Shown here piece after piece: positions 34,878-44,450 of a DNA stretch of 64,000 nt. A program made the translations under genes and the position numbers. Position 1 is the first letter of the stretch, and each line of letters starts with the position of its first letter. The notes beneath the pieces were generated by a model that was not told the DNA's origin, ran no database searches, and was given only the letters and a program-made list of their open reading frames with translations. The stretch is from Burkholderiaceae bacterium 26 (lineage in GTDB: Bacteria; Pseudomonadota; Gammaproteobacteria; Burkholderiales; Burkholderiaceae), in NCBI GenBank assembly GCA_000955795.1, contig JYOB01000010.1:62001-126000 (forward strand), read 5' to 3'.

Positions 34878-36002
34878 TCAAGCGGCCTTGCCCAGGTCGC
34901 CGGCGTCTGCCGTGCTGACCGGTTCGACCGATACCGGCACGCGCGGCGCCAGTGCGCACATCAGCTCATAACCGACCGTGCCAGAGGCCTGCGCAACATC
35001 GTCGATCGGCAAGCCTTCGCCCCACAGCGTGACGGGCGTGCCGACACGCGCCTCGGGCACGCCGGTCAGGTCAACGGTAATCATGTCCATCGACACGCGG
35101 CCCACGATGTGCGTGCGCGTGCCATTGACCAGCACCGGCGTATGGTTGCCGTCCCAGCCCGGCGCATGGCGCGGGTAGCCGTCGGCATAACCGCACGCGA
35201 CGATGCCGATGCGCATCGGGTGCTCCACGGTAAAGCGCGAGCCGTAACCAATCGTCGCGCCCGGCTGCAGATCCTGAATGGCGATCAGCTCGCTCTTGAG
35301 CGACATGGCGGGCATCAGGCCCGTGCCGTCAATGTCCGCCGCCACGCCCGTCGGGGATGCGCCGTACATGATCACGCCCGGGCGCACCCAGTCGCGATGT
35401 GCCTTCGGATGCCAAAGCGTGGCCGCGGAGTTGGAAAGCGACGCCTCGCCCGGCAAACCTTGCGTGGCGTGTTCAAACGCGGTGAGCTGATGCTCAATGC
35501 CGCGCGGGCCATCGGCATCGGAAAAATGCGTCATGTGGACAATCGTGCCGACGCCCGAAATGGCTCGGGCGCGTTCCCATGCGGCGCGGTAGGCGGCGGG
35601 CGCGAAGCCCAGGCGGCTCATGCCCGTATTGATCTTGAGCTGCACGCTGATGGGGCCTTTCAGGCGCGCCAGTTCCAGCATGCGCAGTTGCTCTTCGCAG
35701 TGAACGGTGGTGGTCAGGCGGTACTGCTCGACGATGGCCAGATCTTCCGGCTTGAAGAAACCTTCGAGCAGGAGAACCGGCCCCTGCCACCCGAGTTGGC
35801 GCAGGCGGACGGCTTCGTCCAGGTCGAGCAGACCGAAACCATCGGTCTGGCGCAGACCTTCATACGCGCGTTCGATGCCGTGGCCGTAGGCGTTGGCTTT
35901 GACGACAGCCCACACGCGCGAATTTGGCGCATGGCGGCGGGCAACCTGGAGATTATTGGCAAGTGCTGGGCCGTGGATGACGGCCTGGATGGGTCTTGGC
36001 AT
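34878..36002 (-). CDS. alr: Alanine racemase
   Basis: This PLP enzyme interconverts L- and D-alanine for peptidoglycan. The PLP Lys is in [12 protein letters not shown] near the N-terminus, and the catalytic Tyr is in TIGYGSRF in the C-terminal domain. The ATG at 36002 gives [17 protein letters not shown] and 374 residues, normal for the family; the in-frame extension to 36077 is unlikely. radA follows after 68 bases. Confidence 0.95.
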   Translation of the reverse strand: MPRPIQAVIHGPALANNLQVARRHAPNSRVWAVVKANAYGHGIERAYEGLRQTDGFGLLDLDEAVRLRQLGWQGPVLLLEGFFKPEDLAIVEQYRLTTTVHCEEQLRMLELARLKGPISVQLKINTGMSRLGFAPAAYRAAWERARAISGVGTIVHMTHFSDADGPRGIEHQLTAFEHATQGLPGEASLSNSAATLWHPKAHRDWVRPGVIMYGASPTGVAADIDGTGLMPAMSLKSELIAIQDLQPGATIGYGSRFTVEHPMRIGIVACGYADGYPRHAPGWDGNHTPVLVNGTRTHIVGRVSMDMITVDLTGVPEARVGTPVTLWGEGLPIDDVAQASGTVGYELMCALAPRVPVSVEPVSTADAGDLGKAA

Positions 36003-36648
36003 GACGGCAAACCTGCAAAAACGTGAATGCGATGGCGCGCTCGTGGCGCGGCGTCGGTGCTGCAATGCAACATGCAAATAGGCTGTGAGCGGGCCGTGCG
36101 CCCGGCCTCACGCAGTGAGCGTTCTATTTGACCACAGGACGCCAACTGGTTCGCGCCTGTCATGAGCCTGCCAAAAAAGAAAGTGCGCCGCCGTCACCGG
36201 AAGCGCACAAGTTTCGTGATATAAAGCCGTTCAATTTAGGCATGGGAAAACCGTCGTGATGCGCTGCCAGCATGGAGAAAGTTGGGCACCGGCCACTTCT
36301 TTTTTCGCGATGGCGTCACATCCGGTTTGACTATGCAAACAGGCGAGACCAAAACAAGCTGCGGGCGGAACGCATGGCCCCAACGCCTGTCAGTGAAGAT
36401 TCCCGCGGTTGCCCGGCGATGCATCTCTTGCAGCACCGGACGGGCCCCGTCCAAGGGAACCACAATCCGGGGAGCCCGCGCGGGCGCTGGCATCAAGGCC
36501 GCCACCGCGCACCTGTGCGCTGCGCGGCCAGTCAGCCGACGCATCGCCTGGCCGGCACCTCCGGAAGGCGCTTCCGAGTGCCGGCACGCTGCCGGCAAGA
36601 CGTGAAGACGAACATGGCACCGCGGTCTACGGGGACGAATTCGAAGGT
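36003..36648. other. Long alr / lplT intergenic region with no recognised gene
   Basis: This 646-base gap separates divergent alr (minus) and lplT (plus). Several frames stay open for 100-130 codons because of GC content, but their translations are Arg/Ala-rich, lack ribosome sites and resemble no family I recognise. A TATAAAG-like element near 36219 could be an lplT promoter, which would leave a leader of about 400 bases. No terminator or operator is convincing. Confidence 0.5.
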
Positions 36649-37965
36649 ATGAAGAAGGGCTTTTACATCATCATGGCGGCGCAGTTCTTTTCGTCGCTCG
36701 CCGACAATGCGCTGCTTATTGCCGCCATCGCCCTTCTGACAGAGATGCATGCGCCGCAGTGGATGACCCCGCTGCTCAAGTTGTTCTTCGTGCTCTCTTA
36801 CGTTCTACTTGCCGCGTTCGTGGGCGCGTTCGCCGATTCCCGGCCCAAGGGCAAGGTGATGCTCATCACCAATGCCATCAAGCTGGTCGGTTGCGGCGTG
36901 ATGCTTTCCGGCCTGCACCCGTTGCTCGCCTACGGTGTGGTCGGCTTCGGTGCGGCGGCGTATTCGCCGGCCAAGTACGGCATCCTCACCGAACTCCTTC
37001 CCCCTGAAAAGCTCGTCGCCGCCAATGGGTGGATCGAAGGCCTGACCGTCGGCTCGATCATCCTGGGCACCGTGCTGGGTGGGGCGTTGATCTCGAACCA
37101 TGTCTCGGCGTGGCTGCTGTCGTTCGACATTCCTGGGCTGGAGCGCATCGACACCCCGGCCGAAGCGGCCATGCTGGTGATCATGGTGATCTACCTGATC
37201 GCGGCACTGTTCAACACGCGCATTCCCGATACCGGCGCGCGCTATCCACAGCAGGAAAAGAACCCGGTACGTCTCGTTTCAGAGTTTGCCGACTGCTTCA
37301 ACGCCCTGTGGCACGACAAGCTAGGCCAGATATCCCTGGCCGTGACGACACTGTTCTGGGGTGCCGGCGCCACGCTGCAATTCATCGTGCTGAAGTGGGC
37401 TGAGCAATCACTGGAACTGAACCTCTCGCAGGGCGCCATTCTGCAGGCCGTTGTGGCCGTGGGGGTGGCTGCCGGCGCCATGGCTGCCGCCGTTAAAATC
37501 CCGCTGCGCCGCTCGCTCGATGTGCTGCCGGTGGGCGTGGCAATGGGCGCGGTGGTCATGCTGATGGCGTTCTACACCAAACACACGATCCCGGAAATCA
37601 CGTTCCACATCGGCGGGATGAAGCTGCCGCTGTACATGATGATCGCCTACCTGTTCCTGATGCTCGTGGGCGCCATGTCGGGCTTTTTCGTGGTGCCGAT
37701 GAACGCGCTGCTGCAGCACCGCGGGCATGTGTTGCTCTCTGCCGGGCACTCGATTGCGGTGCAGAACTTCAACGAGAATGTCTCGGTGCTGCTGATGCTG
37801 TGCCTGTACGCGCTGCTCATCAAGCTGAATGTGTCGGTGGGCGTGGTGATCGTGTCGTTTGGCATCTTCGTCTGCCTGACGATGGCGCTGGTGATGCGCC
37901 GGCATCGCGTCAACGAAAAGCTGTTCCACACCGCCGCGCTCATCGGCGAAGACAAGCACCACTGA
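36649..37965 (+). CDS. lplT: Lysophospholipid transporter (MFS)
   Basis: The 438-residue major facilitator protein opens MKKGFYIIMAAQFFSSLADN, typical of LplT, which flips lysophospholipids inward for reacylation. About 12 helices are visible. In the middle, FGAAAYSPAKYGILTELLPP is a conserved LplT segment. The aas acyltransferase that often pairs with it is not adjacent here. AAGG lies close to the ATG; longer in-frame extensions upstream are not conserved-looking. Confidence 0.88.
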   Translation: MKKGFYIIMAAQFFSSLADNALLIAAIALLTEMHAPQWMTPLLKLFFVLSYVLLAAFVGAFADSRPKGKVMLITNAIKLVGCGVMLSGLHPLLAYGVVGFGAAAYSPAKYGILTELLPPEKLVAANGWIEGLTVGSIILGTVLGGALISNHVSAWLLSFDIPGLERIDTPAEAAMLVIMVIYLIAALFNTRIPDTGARYPQQEKNPVRLVSEFADCFNALWHDKLGQISLAVTTLFWGAGATLQFIVLKWAEQSLELNLSQGAILQAVVAVGVAAGAMAAAVKIPLRRSLDVLPVGVAMGAVVMLMAFYTKHTIPEITFHIGGMKLPLYMMIAYLFLMLVGAMSGFFVVPMNALLQHRGHVLLSAGHSIAVQNFNENVSVLLMLCLYALLIKLNVSVGVVIVSFGIFVCLTMALVMRRHRVNEKLFHTAALIGEDKHH

Positions 37966-37992
37966 CGCAGTACCCGCCCCGCCGGCCGGGGC

Positions 37993-38796
37993 TTACTGGC
38001 CGCCGCGCTCCGCGTAGATCTTGCGCGCCAGACACAGGTCTTCCCATGCACGCGCCTTGTCTGTCAGCGTACGCAGCAGGTAGGCCGGGTGATAAGTCAC
38101 CACCACGGGCACGCCTTCCACTTCGTGCACCTTGCCGCGCAGTTTGCCAACCGGCGTCTGCGTCTGCAGCAGGTTTTGTGCGGCAATGCGACCCAGCACG
38201 ACGATGATGCGCGGCTTGACCAGCCCAATCTGACGTTTGAGATACGGATCGCACATCGCTGCCTCGTCCGGCTCCGGATCGCGATTGCCGGGCGGGCGGC
38301 ACTTGAGCACGTTGGCGATGAATACGCCCTTCTCGCGCGACAAGCCGATCGATCGCAGCATGCTGTCGAGCAGCTTGCCGGCCTGGCCGACGAACGGTTC
38401 GCCCTGCTTGTCTTCCTGCTCGCCCGGCGCCTCGCCGATCAGCATCCATTCGGCCTGACGGTCGCCAACGCCGAAAACGGTGTTCGTGCGGCGCTCGCAC
38501 AGCTTGCACGACGTGCAGTTGGAAACAGCGGCTTCGAGCTGCGCCCAATCGAATGCGGCGATGCGCTGGGCGCGCGGGGCGGCCGAATCCGATGGCGCCT
38601 CGATGACAGGCGGCTCGACTCGCGCAGCCGCAGGCTCCGCAGCCAAAAACGAAGCGGCCTCAACCTCCACGGCGACTGGCTCGACGACGGCAGCTTCGAC
38701 GGCCTCGGCTGCCTCCAACGCAGCCGGCTCAGCCCCGCGCAATGTCCATTCGGTCGAAACGCCCAGCGCTTCCAGCATTCGGGATCGACGATTCAT
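37993..38796 (-). CDS. Uracil-DNA glycosylase, family 4 (iron-sulfur)
   Basis: The 267-residue protein has an Ala/Glu/Val-rich N-terminal extension of about 80 residues followed by the family 4 UDG fold. Cluster cysteines appear in NCTSCKLC and in [12 protein letters not shown] with a following MCDPYL. Active-site motifs are GEAPGEQED and [10 protein letters not shown]. The enzyme excises uracil from DNA. Its ATG overlaps the rimI stop (ATGA), giving a tsaB-rimI-udg operon, an arrangement seen in other betaproteobacteria. Confidence 0.93.
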   Translation of the reverse strand: MNRRSRMLEALGVSTEWTLRGAEPAALEAAEAVEAAVVEPVAVEVEAASFLAAEPAAARVEPPVIEAPSDSAAPRAQRIAAFDWAQLEAAVSNCTSCKLCERRTNTVFGVGDRQAEWMLIGEAPGEQEDKQGEPFVGQAGKLLDSMLRSIGLSREKGVFIANVLKCRPPGNRDPEPDEAAMCDPYLKRQIGLVKPRIIVVLGRIAAQNLLQTQTPVGKLRGKVHEVEGVPVVVTYHPAYLLRTLTDKARAWEDLCLARKIYAERGGQ

Positions 38797-39320
38797 GCAG
38801 CCTCCACCCCGCTCGCTTCACACACCATGCGCATGACGAGCGCATCTTCGCGCGTGTTGTTTTCGGCCGGGTAATAGCGCTTGCGCCGGCCGATCTCGGA
38901 AAACCCGACACGGTGATACAGCGAAATCGCGCCGGTGTTGGAGGGGCGCACCTCCAGCAACAGGCTGCCGAATCCATGCACCAACGTCAGTGCCGTAGCC
39001 AGACGCAGCAGCCAACGGCCCAGCCCTTGCCGCTGCCACGCCGGTGCCACCGTCACATTGAGCAGGTGCATCTCATCGACCACCGGCATGAGGATCAGGT
39101 AGCCCGCGACCTCGTTGCCGCCGTCACGCAGAACAATGCCGATGTGGCCGGACTTGAGCGAATCCTCAAAGTTACCGCGGGACCAGGGAAACGTGAACGC
39201 CGCCTGCTCGATCGCCGCGACGCCCGCCAGATCGAGTGCGGTCATGCGCTCGGCGCGCCAGCCTGCAGGCAACGGCGCTTGCGCGATGACGCCGGCCAGC
39301 GCGTTCTCGATCAGGCTCAT
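38793..39320 (-). CDS. rimI: Ribosomal protein alanine N-acetyltransferase
   Basis: The 175-residue GNAT acetyltransferase carries the acetyl-CoA motif A VAPAWQRQGLGRWLL and the RimI-type ending YHRVGFSEIGRRKRYYP. E. coli RimI acetylates the N-terminus of ribosomal protein bS18. It overlaps both neighbours by four bases (tsaB upstream, UDG downstream), so the three genes are coupled. Confidence 0.93.
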   Translation of the reverse strand: MSLIENALAGVIAQAPLPAGWRAERMTALDLAGVAAIEQAAFTFPWSRGNFEDSLKSGHIGIVLRDGGNEVAGYLILMPVVDEMHLLNVTVAPAWQRQGLGRWLLRLATALTLVHGFGSLLLEVRPSNTGAISLYHRVGFSEIGRRKRYYPAENNTREDALVMRMVCEASGVEAA

Positions 39321-40057
39321 GGCTGTGCACCCGCGGCTGCAGCCTTGGCCTGCTGCACAGCCTGCCGCTCTTCAATGGTGAGCGCGACCTTGTCACGCAC
39401 ATAGAGCGGCGCCGCGTCTTCGGGGCGCACCGTATGGCCGGCAGCCAGGAGGCGCAGACCCACGGCGATGATCTCGCGAGCGTGCGGCGCGACTTCCGGC
39501 AACACGGCGGCGGCGCCTGCTGCAATGCTCAACTGATCGCCGAACACTGCTGCGGCGTTGCCCGCCAGCCAGTACGGCTGCGGCGGCGCGGCAACGCTCT
39601 GCGGCCCGCTCACCTGAATGGCGGAAAGCGCGTGCCAGCCGGAGGCATCCTGCGTCGCATCAACCGGCACGAAGCTGGCCCAGTAGCACTCGTCCATGCG
39701 CGCGTCGAGGGCGATGGTCACGGCTGTGCCGGCCGGCAACGTAGCGCGCGTCTGTTCCGCGCAGGCGACGAGGGAATTGACTAGCACGACGGGCAAGTCT
39801 GCACCAAACGCCAAACCCTGCGCCACGCCGCACGCTGTGCGCAGACCGGTGAACGAGCCAGGGCCGGCGCCAAAGGCAATCGCCGCGCAATCGGCCAGGG
39901 CGATACCCGCCTCGGCCAGCAATTCGGAAGCCGCCGGCAGCACGCGGCTACTGGAGCGCGGACCGGTATGTTCATGGCGGAACAGCGTGCGCGTGCCGTC
40001 ACCAAGGGCGACGGAGCAGAACTCGGTGGAGGTGTCGAAAGCAAGAATCCAGGGCAT
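39317..40057 (-). CDS. tsaB: tRNA threonylcarbamoyladenosine biosynthesis protein TsaB
   Basis: The 246-residue ASKHA-fold protein begins ILAFDTSTEFCSVALGD and carries FGAGPGSFTGLRTACGVAQGLA, the segment that distinguishes TsaB. It partners TsaD and TsaE to make t6A37 in ANN-decoding tRNAs. It is the first gene of the tsaB-rimI-udg operon. Confidence 0.95.
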   Translation of the reverse strand: MPWILAFDTSTEFCSVALGDGTRTLFRHEHTGPRSSSRVLPAASELLAEAGIALADCAAIAFGAGPGSFTGLRTACGVAQGLAFGADLPVVLVNSLVACAEQTRATLPAGTAVTIALDARMDECYWASFVPVDATQDASGWHALSAIQVSGPQSVAAPPQPYWLAGNAAAVFGDQLSIAAGAAAVLPEVAPHAREIIAVGLRLLAAGHTVRPEDAAPLYVRDKVALTIEERQAVQQAKAAAAGAQP

Positions 40058-40230
40058 GGCGGCATTGTACCGGCTGGTGTGGTGCCCGAAGGCGCAAACC
40101 CGTGGCCGCCCATGGGGAAAACGCGCTAAAAATCGACCGGAAAACCGAAGCCATCCTCGAATTCAAACGGCCCGGCTGTGCAACCCCGGCGCTATCATCG
40201 CCAGACCATTGTTTTCAGCCGGGAATCATC

Positions 40231-40500
40231 ATGAGCGACCTGCAAGCCCGTTTCGACCAAGCCCAAATCGATGTCAAGGGCCTCTCCGAACGCCCCGCCA
40301 ACATGACGCTGCTGCGCCTCTACGCGCTGTACAAGCAAGGCGCCGAAGGTGACGCACATGGCGACAAGCCGGGCTTTACCGACATCGTCGGCCGCTACAA
40401 ATTTGAGGCATGGGAAGGCCTGAAGGGCACGTCGCAGGACGAAGCCAAGCAAAAGTACATCGACCTCGTCGAAGAACTGAAGAGCGGCGCGACGACCTGA
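40231..40500 (+). CDS. Acyl-CoA-binding protein
   Basis: The 89-residue helical protein follows the eukaryote-like ACBP pattern: LQARFDQAQIDVKGL, LLRLYALYKQGAEGD and RYKFEAWEGLKGTSQDEA. The Tyr, Lys and Trp that contact the CoA adenine and acyl chain in ACBP are all present. It likely buffers cytosolic long-chain acyl-CoA. The ATG is preceded by a TATCAT-like -10 at 40193; an intrinsic terminator follows directly. Confidence 0.92.
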   Translation: MSDLQARFDQAQIDVKGLSERPANMTLLRLYALYKQGAEGDAHGDKPGFTDIVGRYKFEAWEGLKGTSQDEAKQKYIDLVEELKSGATT

Positions 40501-40522
40501 TCGTCGAATCGCCAAATGAAGG

Positions 40523-40546
40523 ACCGGGCTCTGCGCCCGGTTTTTT
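40523..40546. terminator. Intrinsic terminator after the acyl-CoA-binding protein gene
   Basis: ACCGGGC-TCTGC-GCCCGGT is followed by a T-run on the plus strand. The stop codon of the convergent MFS gene (40545-40547) sits inside the T-run. Confidence 0.85.
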
Positions 40547-42002
40547 ATTGCGCTGCAGGAATGGCGGACGGCAGCTCTCGGCGGCGCATGCGCCACGCGG
40601 CCAGCACGGCCAGTGCGCACAGCGTGCCGAGAAAGATGAACGTCTCATCGAAGGCCAGGATGCGTGCCTCTGGGTCAACCGCGGCGCCATGCACGGTTTC
40701 GATACCGCGCGCGGCGAGCCGCCATTGCAGAAAAATGCCTGTGGCCGACACCCCAATCGCCCCGCCCAATTGACGCAGGAAATTGACGGCGCTGGAGCCT
40801 TGCGGGATCAAGGTGAAATCGACGCCGCGCATGGCGCCCAGGCTCAGCGACGGCAGCACAAAACCGAGCCCGATCCGCCCGACGATGGCAATGGCAATCA
40901 ACAACAGGTAGCTGGTGGCACGCGTGTTCGTTGCCATCAGGAAGAACGAAAGCGCCAGCGCCGCCAGACCGAACGAGACCAGCCGAAACGGTTCGATGCG
41001 ATTGGTCAGCCGCCCTGCCAGCATGATCGTCACGGCTAGCACCAGCCCTGCAGGCAGCAGCACCAACCCGGCACGCGACGGCGCGTAGGCCAGCGCGACC
41101 TGCATATACACCGGCACCAGATACGTTGAACCGTACAGCCCCGCCCCGTAGATGAACGCCACCACCGCCCCCATCGCAAACTGCCGGTAGCTGAAGAGGC
41201 GCAGGTTCAGCAGGGGCGACTCCACCCGCCGCTGCCAGAATACGAAGCCCGCGACACACACGGCTGATACGAGCATCAGCACGATGCCGTGCGTAGCGTC
41301 GCTGTGCAGCGCGACCAGGCCGTTAAGCAGCGTGACCGTCGCGCCGCCGATAAGCAGCAGGCCGCGCCAATCAAGCGGTTTGGGCTCGCCCGCCATCGAC
41401 GAGTTAACGGCCATGAAGCGCCGGGCCATCGCCCAGCCGATCAGCGTAAACGGCATCACCACGAAGAAGATCGAGCGCCAGCCGAACAGCTCCACCAGGA
41501 AGCCGCCCACGCTCGGGCCCACGGCCGGTGCCAGCACGACGCCAAAACCGAACAGGCCGAACGCCTTGCCCTGCTCCCGTTCGGGAAACACACGCAGGAT
41601 CAGGATGTTGGGCAGCGGCTGCATGATGCCGGCCGCAATGCCCTCCACGACCCGCATGGCGATCATCACTTCGTAATTGGGCGACAGACCGCCGGCCAGC
41701 CCACCCACGCCAAGCAGCAGCAACGCGCCGATGAACGTGCGCCGCAGTCCGAAACGCAGCAGCAGCCAGGGCGTCAGCAGCATCGACAAGGTCATCGCCA
41801 CCATGAAGCTGGCCGACACCCACTGCGCGCGTTCTTGCCCGAGCACGAAGTGCCGGCTCAGATCAGGAATCGCCACGTTGACGATGGTGGCCGAGATGAC
41901 GGACGACACCGCCCCGACCATCAGCGTAAAGAGCACGAGCCACTTGAAGCGCTCGCCGTAACGCGCGCGAAGGGCCTCCAGGGTGGGCGTGAATGTCGTC
42001 AT
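40545..42002 (-). CDS. DHA2-family MFS efflux transporter (EmrB/QacA type)
   Basis: The 485-residue protein has about 14 predicted helices, as expected for the DHA2 drug:H+ antiporters. Early helices carry SATIVNVAIPDLSRHF and VSASFMVAMTLSMLLTPWL, equivalent to motif D1 and the following motif of the family. AGIMQPLPNILI corresponds to motif C. No membrane-fusion (EmrA) gene is beside it, so its substrate and partner are unknown. It is transcribed leftward, convergent with the ACBP gene. Confidence 0.87.
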   Translation of the reverse strand: MTTFTPTLEALRARYGERFKWLVLFTLMVGAVSSVISATIVNVAIPDLSRHFVLGQERAQWVSASFMVAMTLSMLLTPWLLLRFGLRRTFIGALLLLGVGGLAGGLSPNYEVMIAMRVVEGIAAGIMQPLPNILILRVFPEREQGKAFGLFGFGVVLAPAVGPSVGGFLVELFGWRSIFFVVMPFTLIGWAMARRFMAVNSSMAGEPKPLDWRGLLLIGGATVTLLNGLVALHSDATHGIVLMLVSAVCVAGFVFWQRRVESPLLNLRLFSYRQFAMGAVVAFIYGAGLYGSTYLVPVYMQVALAYAPSRAGLVLLPAGLVLAVTIMLAGRLTNRIEPFRLVSFGLAALALSFFLMATNTRATSYLLLIAIAIVGRIGLGFVLPSLSLGAMRGVDFTLIPQGSSAVNFLRQLGGAIGVSATGIFLQWRLAARGIETVHGAAVDPEARILAFDETFIFLGTLCALAVLAAWRMRRRELPSAIPAAQ

Positions 42003-42086
42003 GGTCTCGTTGTAGTGATGTGTGAGACGACCAGTGGAGCGAAAACCTGGCCGGCGCCTCCTCCAGCGCCGGCCAGGTGGGACACG

Positions 42087-42584
42087 TCAGCCGAGGCGGC
42101 CGGTGGCGGCGATCTCGCGGATGCGGCGCACGGTGTCGATGTCGGATTCGCGATAGGCGGATTTGACGATCTCAGCGTAGCGCGTGTCGCCGGTTTCGTC
42201 GGCGCTGGGTAGCGTGGTGTCGTAGACGAAGCGGATGAACGCGGCGTTGGCCTCGTTGCTCTCGATCGTCATGGTCAGCGACCCGCCGGCGTGTTCACCG
42301 GTGGCTGCGGTGGTGTAGGTCACGCGCTTGTGCGGCTCGAGCGTCACGCGATCCTGGATGCGCGCCTTGCCGAAGACGAGTTCGCGCTCGACCCAGCCGT
42401 CACCCTCAGCGGTGATGATGCATTCGTCCAGGCTTTCGACAAATTCGGTTTGCTCCCGCACGCGCAGCACCAGGCCTTGCCAGATCTGGTTCAGGGTCAG
42501 CGTGTCGATGAGGGGGTTCAGTGGATCGTTGACTTCCACCAGGTGTTCAAAGCGCAAAGCGGCCTCCGAAAGATTTCGTGACAT
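42087..42584 (-). CDS. DUF1857 (START/SRPBCC-like) protein
   Basis: The 165-residue product from the ATG at 42584 has the DUF1857 pattern: RFEHLVEVNDPLNPLIDTLT at the start, LTLNQIWQGLVLRVREQ, and FVYDTTLP near the end. The fold resembles a lipid-binding helix-grip (START) domain. No catalytic residues can be assigned. The upstream extension to 42686 runs through the aceB terminator and is rejected. Confidence 0.8.
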   Translation of the reverse strand: MSRNLSEAALRFEHLVEVNDPLNPLIDTLTLNQIWQGLVLRVREQTEFVESLDECIITAEGDGWVERELVFGKARIQDRVTLEPHKRVTYTTAATGEHAGGSLTMTIESNEANAAFIRFVYDTTLPSADETGDTRYAEIVKSAYRESDIDTVRRIREIAATGRLG

Positions 42585-42615
42585 TATCGCGCGGCTTTGC
42601 CGGCCCTGCGCCGAA

Positions 42616-42653
42616 TGAAAAAACGCCGGCGGGTTGCCCCAACCGGCGTTTCC
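42616..42653 (-). terminator. Intrinsic terminator for aceB
   Basis: On the minus strand AACGCCGG ... CCGGCGTT is followed by six T. It lies between the aceB stop (42797) and the DUF1857 start (42584), so it ends the aceB transcript before DUF1857. Confidence 0.75.
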
Positions 42654-42726
42654 GTTGCGACCCAAGCGTCGCTTGAACCTGTTCACGATCCGTAGCGAGC
42701 GGTCCGAGGTTGGCTCGAGAAGCGCA

Positions 42727-42744
42727 GCCGTACACGGGTACGGC
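42727..42744. repeat. Short hairpin in the aceB 3' flank
   Basis: GCCGTAC-ACGG-GTACGGC is a perfect 7-base stem with a 4-base loop between the aceB stop and its terminator. It may be an mRNA-stabilising stem or a piece of a dispersed repeat. Confidence 0.4.
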
Positions 42745-42796
42745 GAGCATCACAGGGCCAAGATCGGGGCGCGCAGTAGGATCTCGTGGGCAGGTT

Positions 42797-44377
42797 TTAG
42801 ATTTCTTCGTACAGCGGCAGGGTCAGGAATTCCGCAAAGTCTTCCGACGTCGACATCTGTTCGAAGATTTCTGCAGCGCGGTCAAAATGGCCCACCGCGC
42901 CCGTCTCCTTCACCTTGGCCAATTCTTCCGGGATCAGCTTGCGCACCAGCTCAGCCGTGACCTTGGTGCCGTCTTCCAGCTTGCCCTTGGGCGAGCGGAT
43001 CCACTGCCACACCTGCGAGCGCGAGATCTCGGCCGTGGCGGCATCTTCCATCAGGTTGTGGATCGGCACGCAACCGTTGCCGGCCAGCCAGGCACCCAGG
43101 TAGTGGATGCCGACGTTGATGTTCATGCGCAGGCCGGCTTCGGTGATCGGCGTTTCCGGCTGGAAGTCCAGGAGGTCAGCGGCCTTCACTTCGACGTCCG
43201 GGCGTTGCTTCTCGAACTGGTTCAGCTTGTCGCCCAGCACTGCCACGAATTCCTTCATGGCCGGCTCGACCAGGCCCGGGTGAGCCACCCAGCCGCCGTC
43301 GTAACCGTCGGTCGCGTCGCGCTTCTTGTCGCCGATGATGCCAGCCATGGCGATGGCGTTCTTCTCCGGATCATTCTTGATCGGGATCAGCGCGCTCATG
43401 CCACCAATGGCGGGCGCACCACGCTTGTGGCAGGTCTTGAGCAGCAGCAGCGCGTAGGCGCGCATGAACGGCGAGGTCATCGTCACCTTGGCGCGATCGG
43501 CCAGGCAGAAGTTCTTGTCGACCTTGAACTTCTTGATGCACGAGAAGATGTAGTCCCAGCGGCCTGCGTTCAGACCTGCGCTGTGCTCACGCAGTTCGTA
43601 CAGGATTTCTTCCATCTCGAACGCGGCGAGGATGGTTTCGATCAGCACGGTGGCCTTGATCGTGCCTTGCGGCAGGCCGATCTCGTTCTGCGCCATCACG
43701 AAGATGTCGTTCCACAGACGCGCTTCCAGATGGCTTTCCATCTTCGGCAGGTAGAAGAACGGGCCGGCGCCGCGGGCAATTTGCTCCTTGGCGTTGTGGA
43801 ACAGGAACAGCGCAAAGTCGAAGATGCCGCCGGAAACACGCTCACCGTCGATCAGCACGTGCTTCTCGTCCAGGTGCCAGCCGCGCGGACGCACTTGCAG
43901 CGTGGCGATCTTGTCGTTGAGCTTGTAGGTCTTGCCGTTCTGCTCCAGCGTGAGCGTGCGGCGGATGGCGGCCTTCAGGTTGACCTGGCCCTGGATCTGG
44001 TTGTGCCAGCTCGGCGAATTCGAATCTTCGAAGTCGGTCATGTAGCTGTCCGCGCCCGAGTTGAACGCGTTGATGACCATCTTGGCATCGACGGGGCCGG
44101 TGATCTCCACACGGCGGCAGTGCAGTGCCGGCGGAATCGGAGCAACCTTCCAGTCGCCTTCACGCACAGCCTTCGTTTCAGCCAGGAAATCCGGGCGCTC
44201 GCCAGCGTCAAGGCGCTTGGCGCGCTCGACACGGGCCGCCAGCAGCTCTTTGCGACGCGGCTGGAACGCACGGTGCAGCTTGGCAACCAGCGCCAGCGCT
44301 TCGGGGGTCAGAATGTCTTCGTAGGCCGGCAGAATCTCGGCCTTGATCTCCATGCCTTGGGGCAGCGTGAGCGCCAT
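42797..44377 (-). CDS. aceB: Malate synthase A
   Basis: The 526-residue enzyme condenses glyoxylate with acetyl-CoA in the glyoxylate shunt. Recognisable segments are FNSGADSYMTDFEDSNSP, QVRPRGWHLDEKHV, LPKMESHLEARLW, the catalytic-site TVLIETILAAFEMEE, and GHFDRAAEIFEQM near the C-terminus. The ATG at 44377 is preceded by GGAGA at 8 bases and is the standard start; the frame upstream overlaps the dehalogenase gene. The dehalogenase gene ends 73 bases upstream on the same strand, so the two may be co-transcribed. Confidence 0.97.
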   Translation of the reverse strand: MALTLPQGMEIKAEILPAYEDILTPEALALVAKLHRAFQPRRKELLAARVERAKRLDAGERPDFLAETKAVREGDWKVAPIPPALHCRRVEITGPVDAKMVINAFNSGADSYMTDFEDSNSPSWHNQIQGQVNLKAAIRRTLTLEQNGKTYKLNDKIATLQVRPRGWHLDEKHVLIDGERVSGGIFDFALFLFHNAKEQIARGAGPFFYLPKMESHLEARLWNDIFVMAQNEIGLPQGTIKATVLIETILAAFEMEEILYELREHSAGLNAGRWDYIFSCIKKFKVDKNFCLADRAKVTMTSPFMRAYALLLLKTCHKRGAPAIGGMSALIPIKNDPEKNAIAMAGIIGDKKRDATDGYDGGWVAHPGLVEPAMKEFVAVLGDKLNQFEKQRPDVEVKAADLLDFQPETPITEAGLRMNINVGIHYLGAWLAGNGCVPIHNLMEDAATAEISRSQVWQWIRSPKGKLEDGTKVTAELVRKLIPEELAKVKETGAVGHFDRAAEIFEQMSTSEDFAEFLTLPLYEEI

Positions 44378-44450
44378 GGTTGTTCTCCAGAGGATGATGT
44401 GAGGGTTGAACGGGTTCGGTCCTATGGCTGGGCCGATTGAATGCAATGCC

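Noticed and set aside
36236-36652. Three frames of 107-126 codons in the alr/lplT gap
   Set aside because: Arg/Ala-rich translations without motifs or ribosome sites; judged chance open frames.
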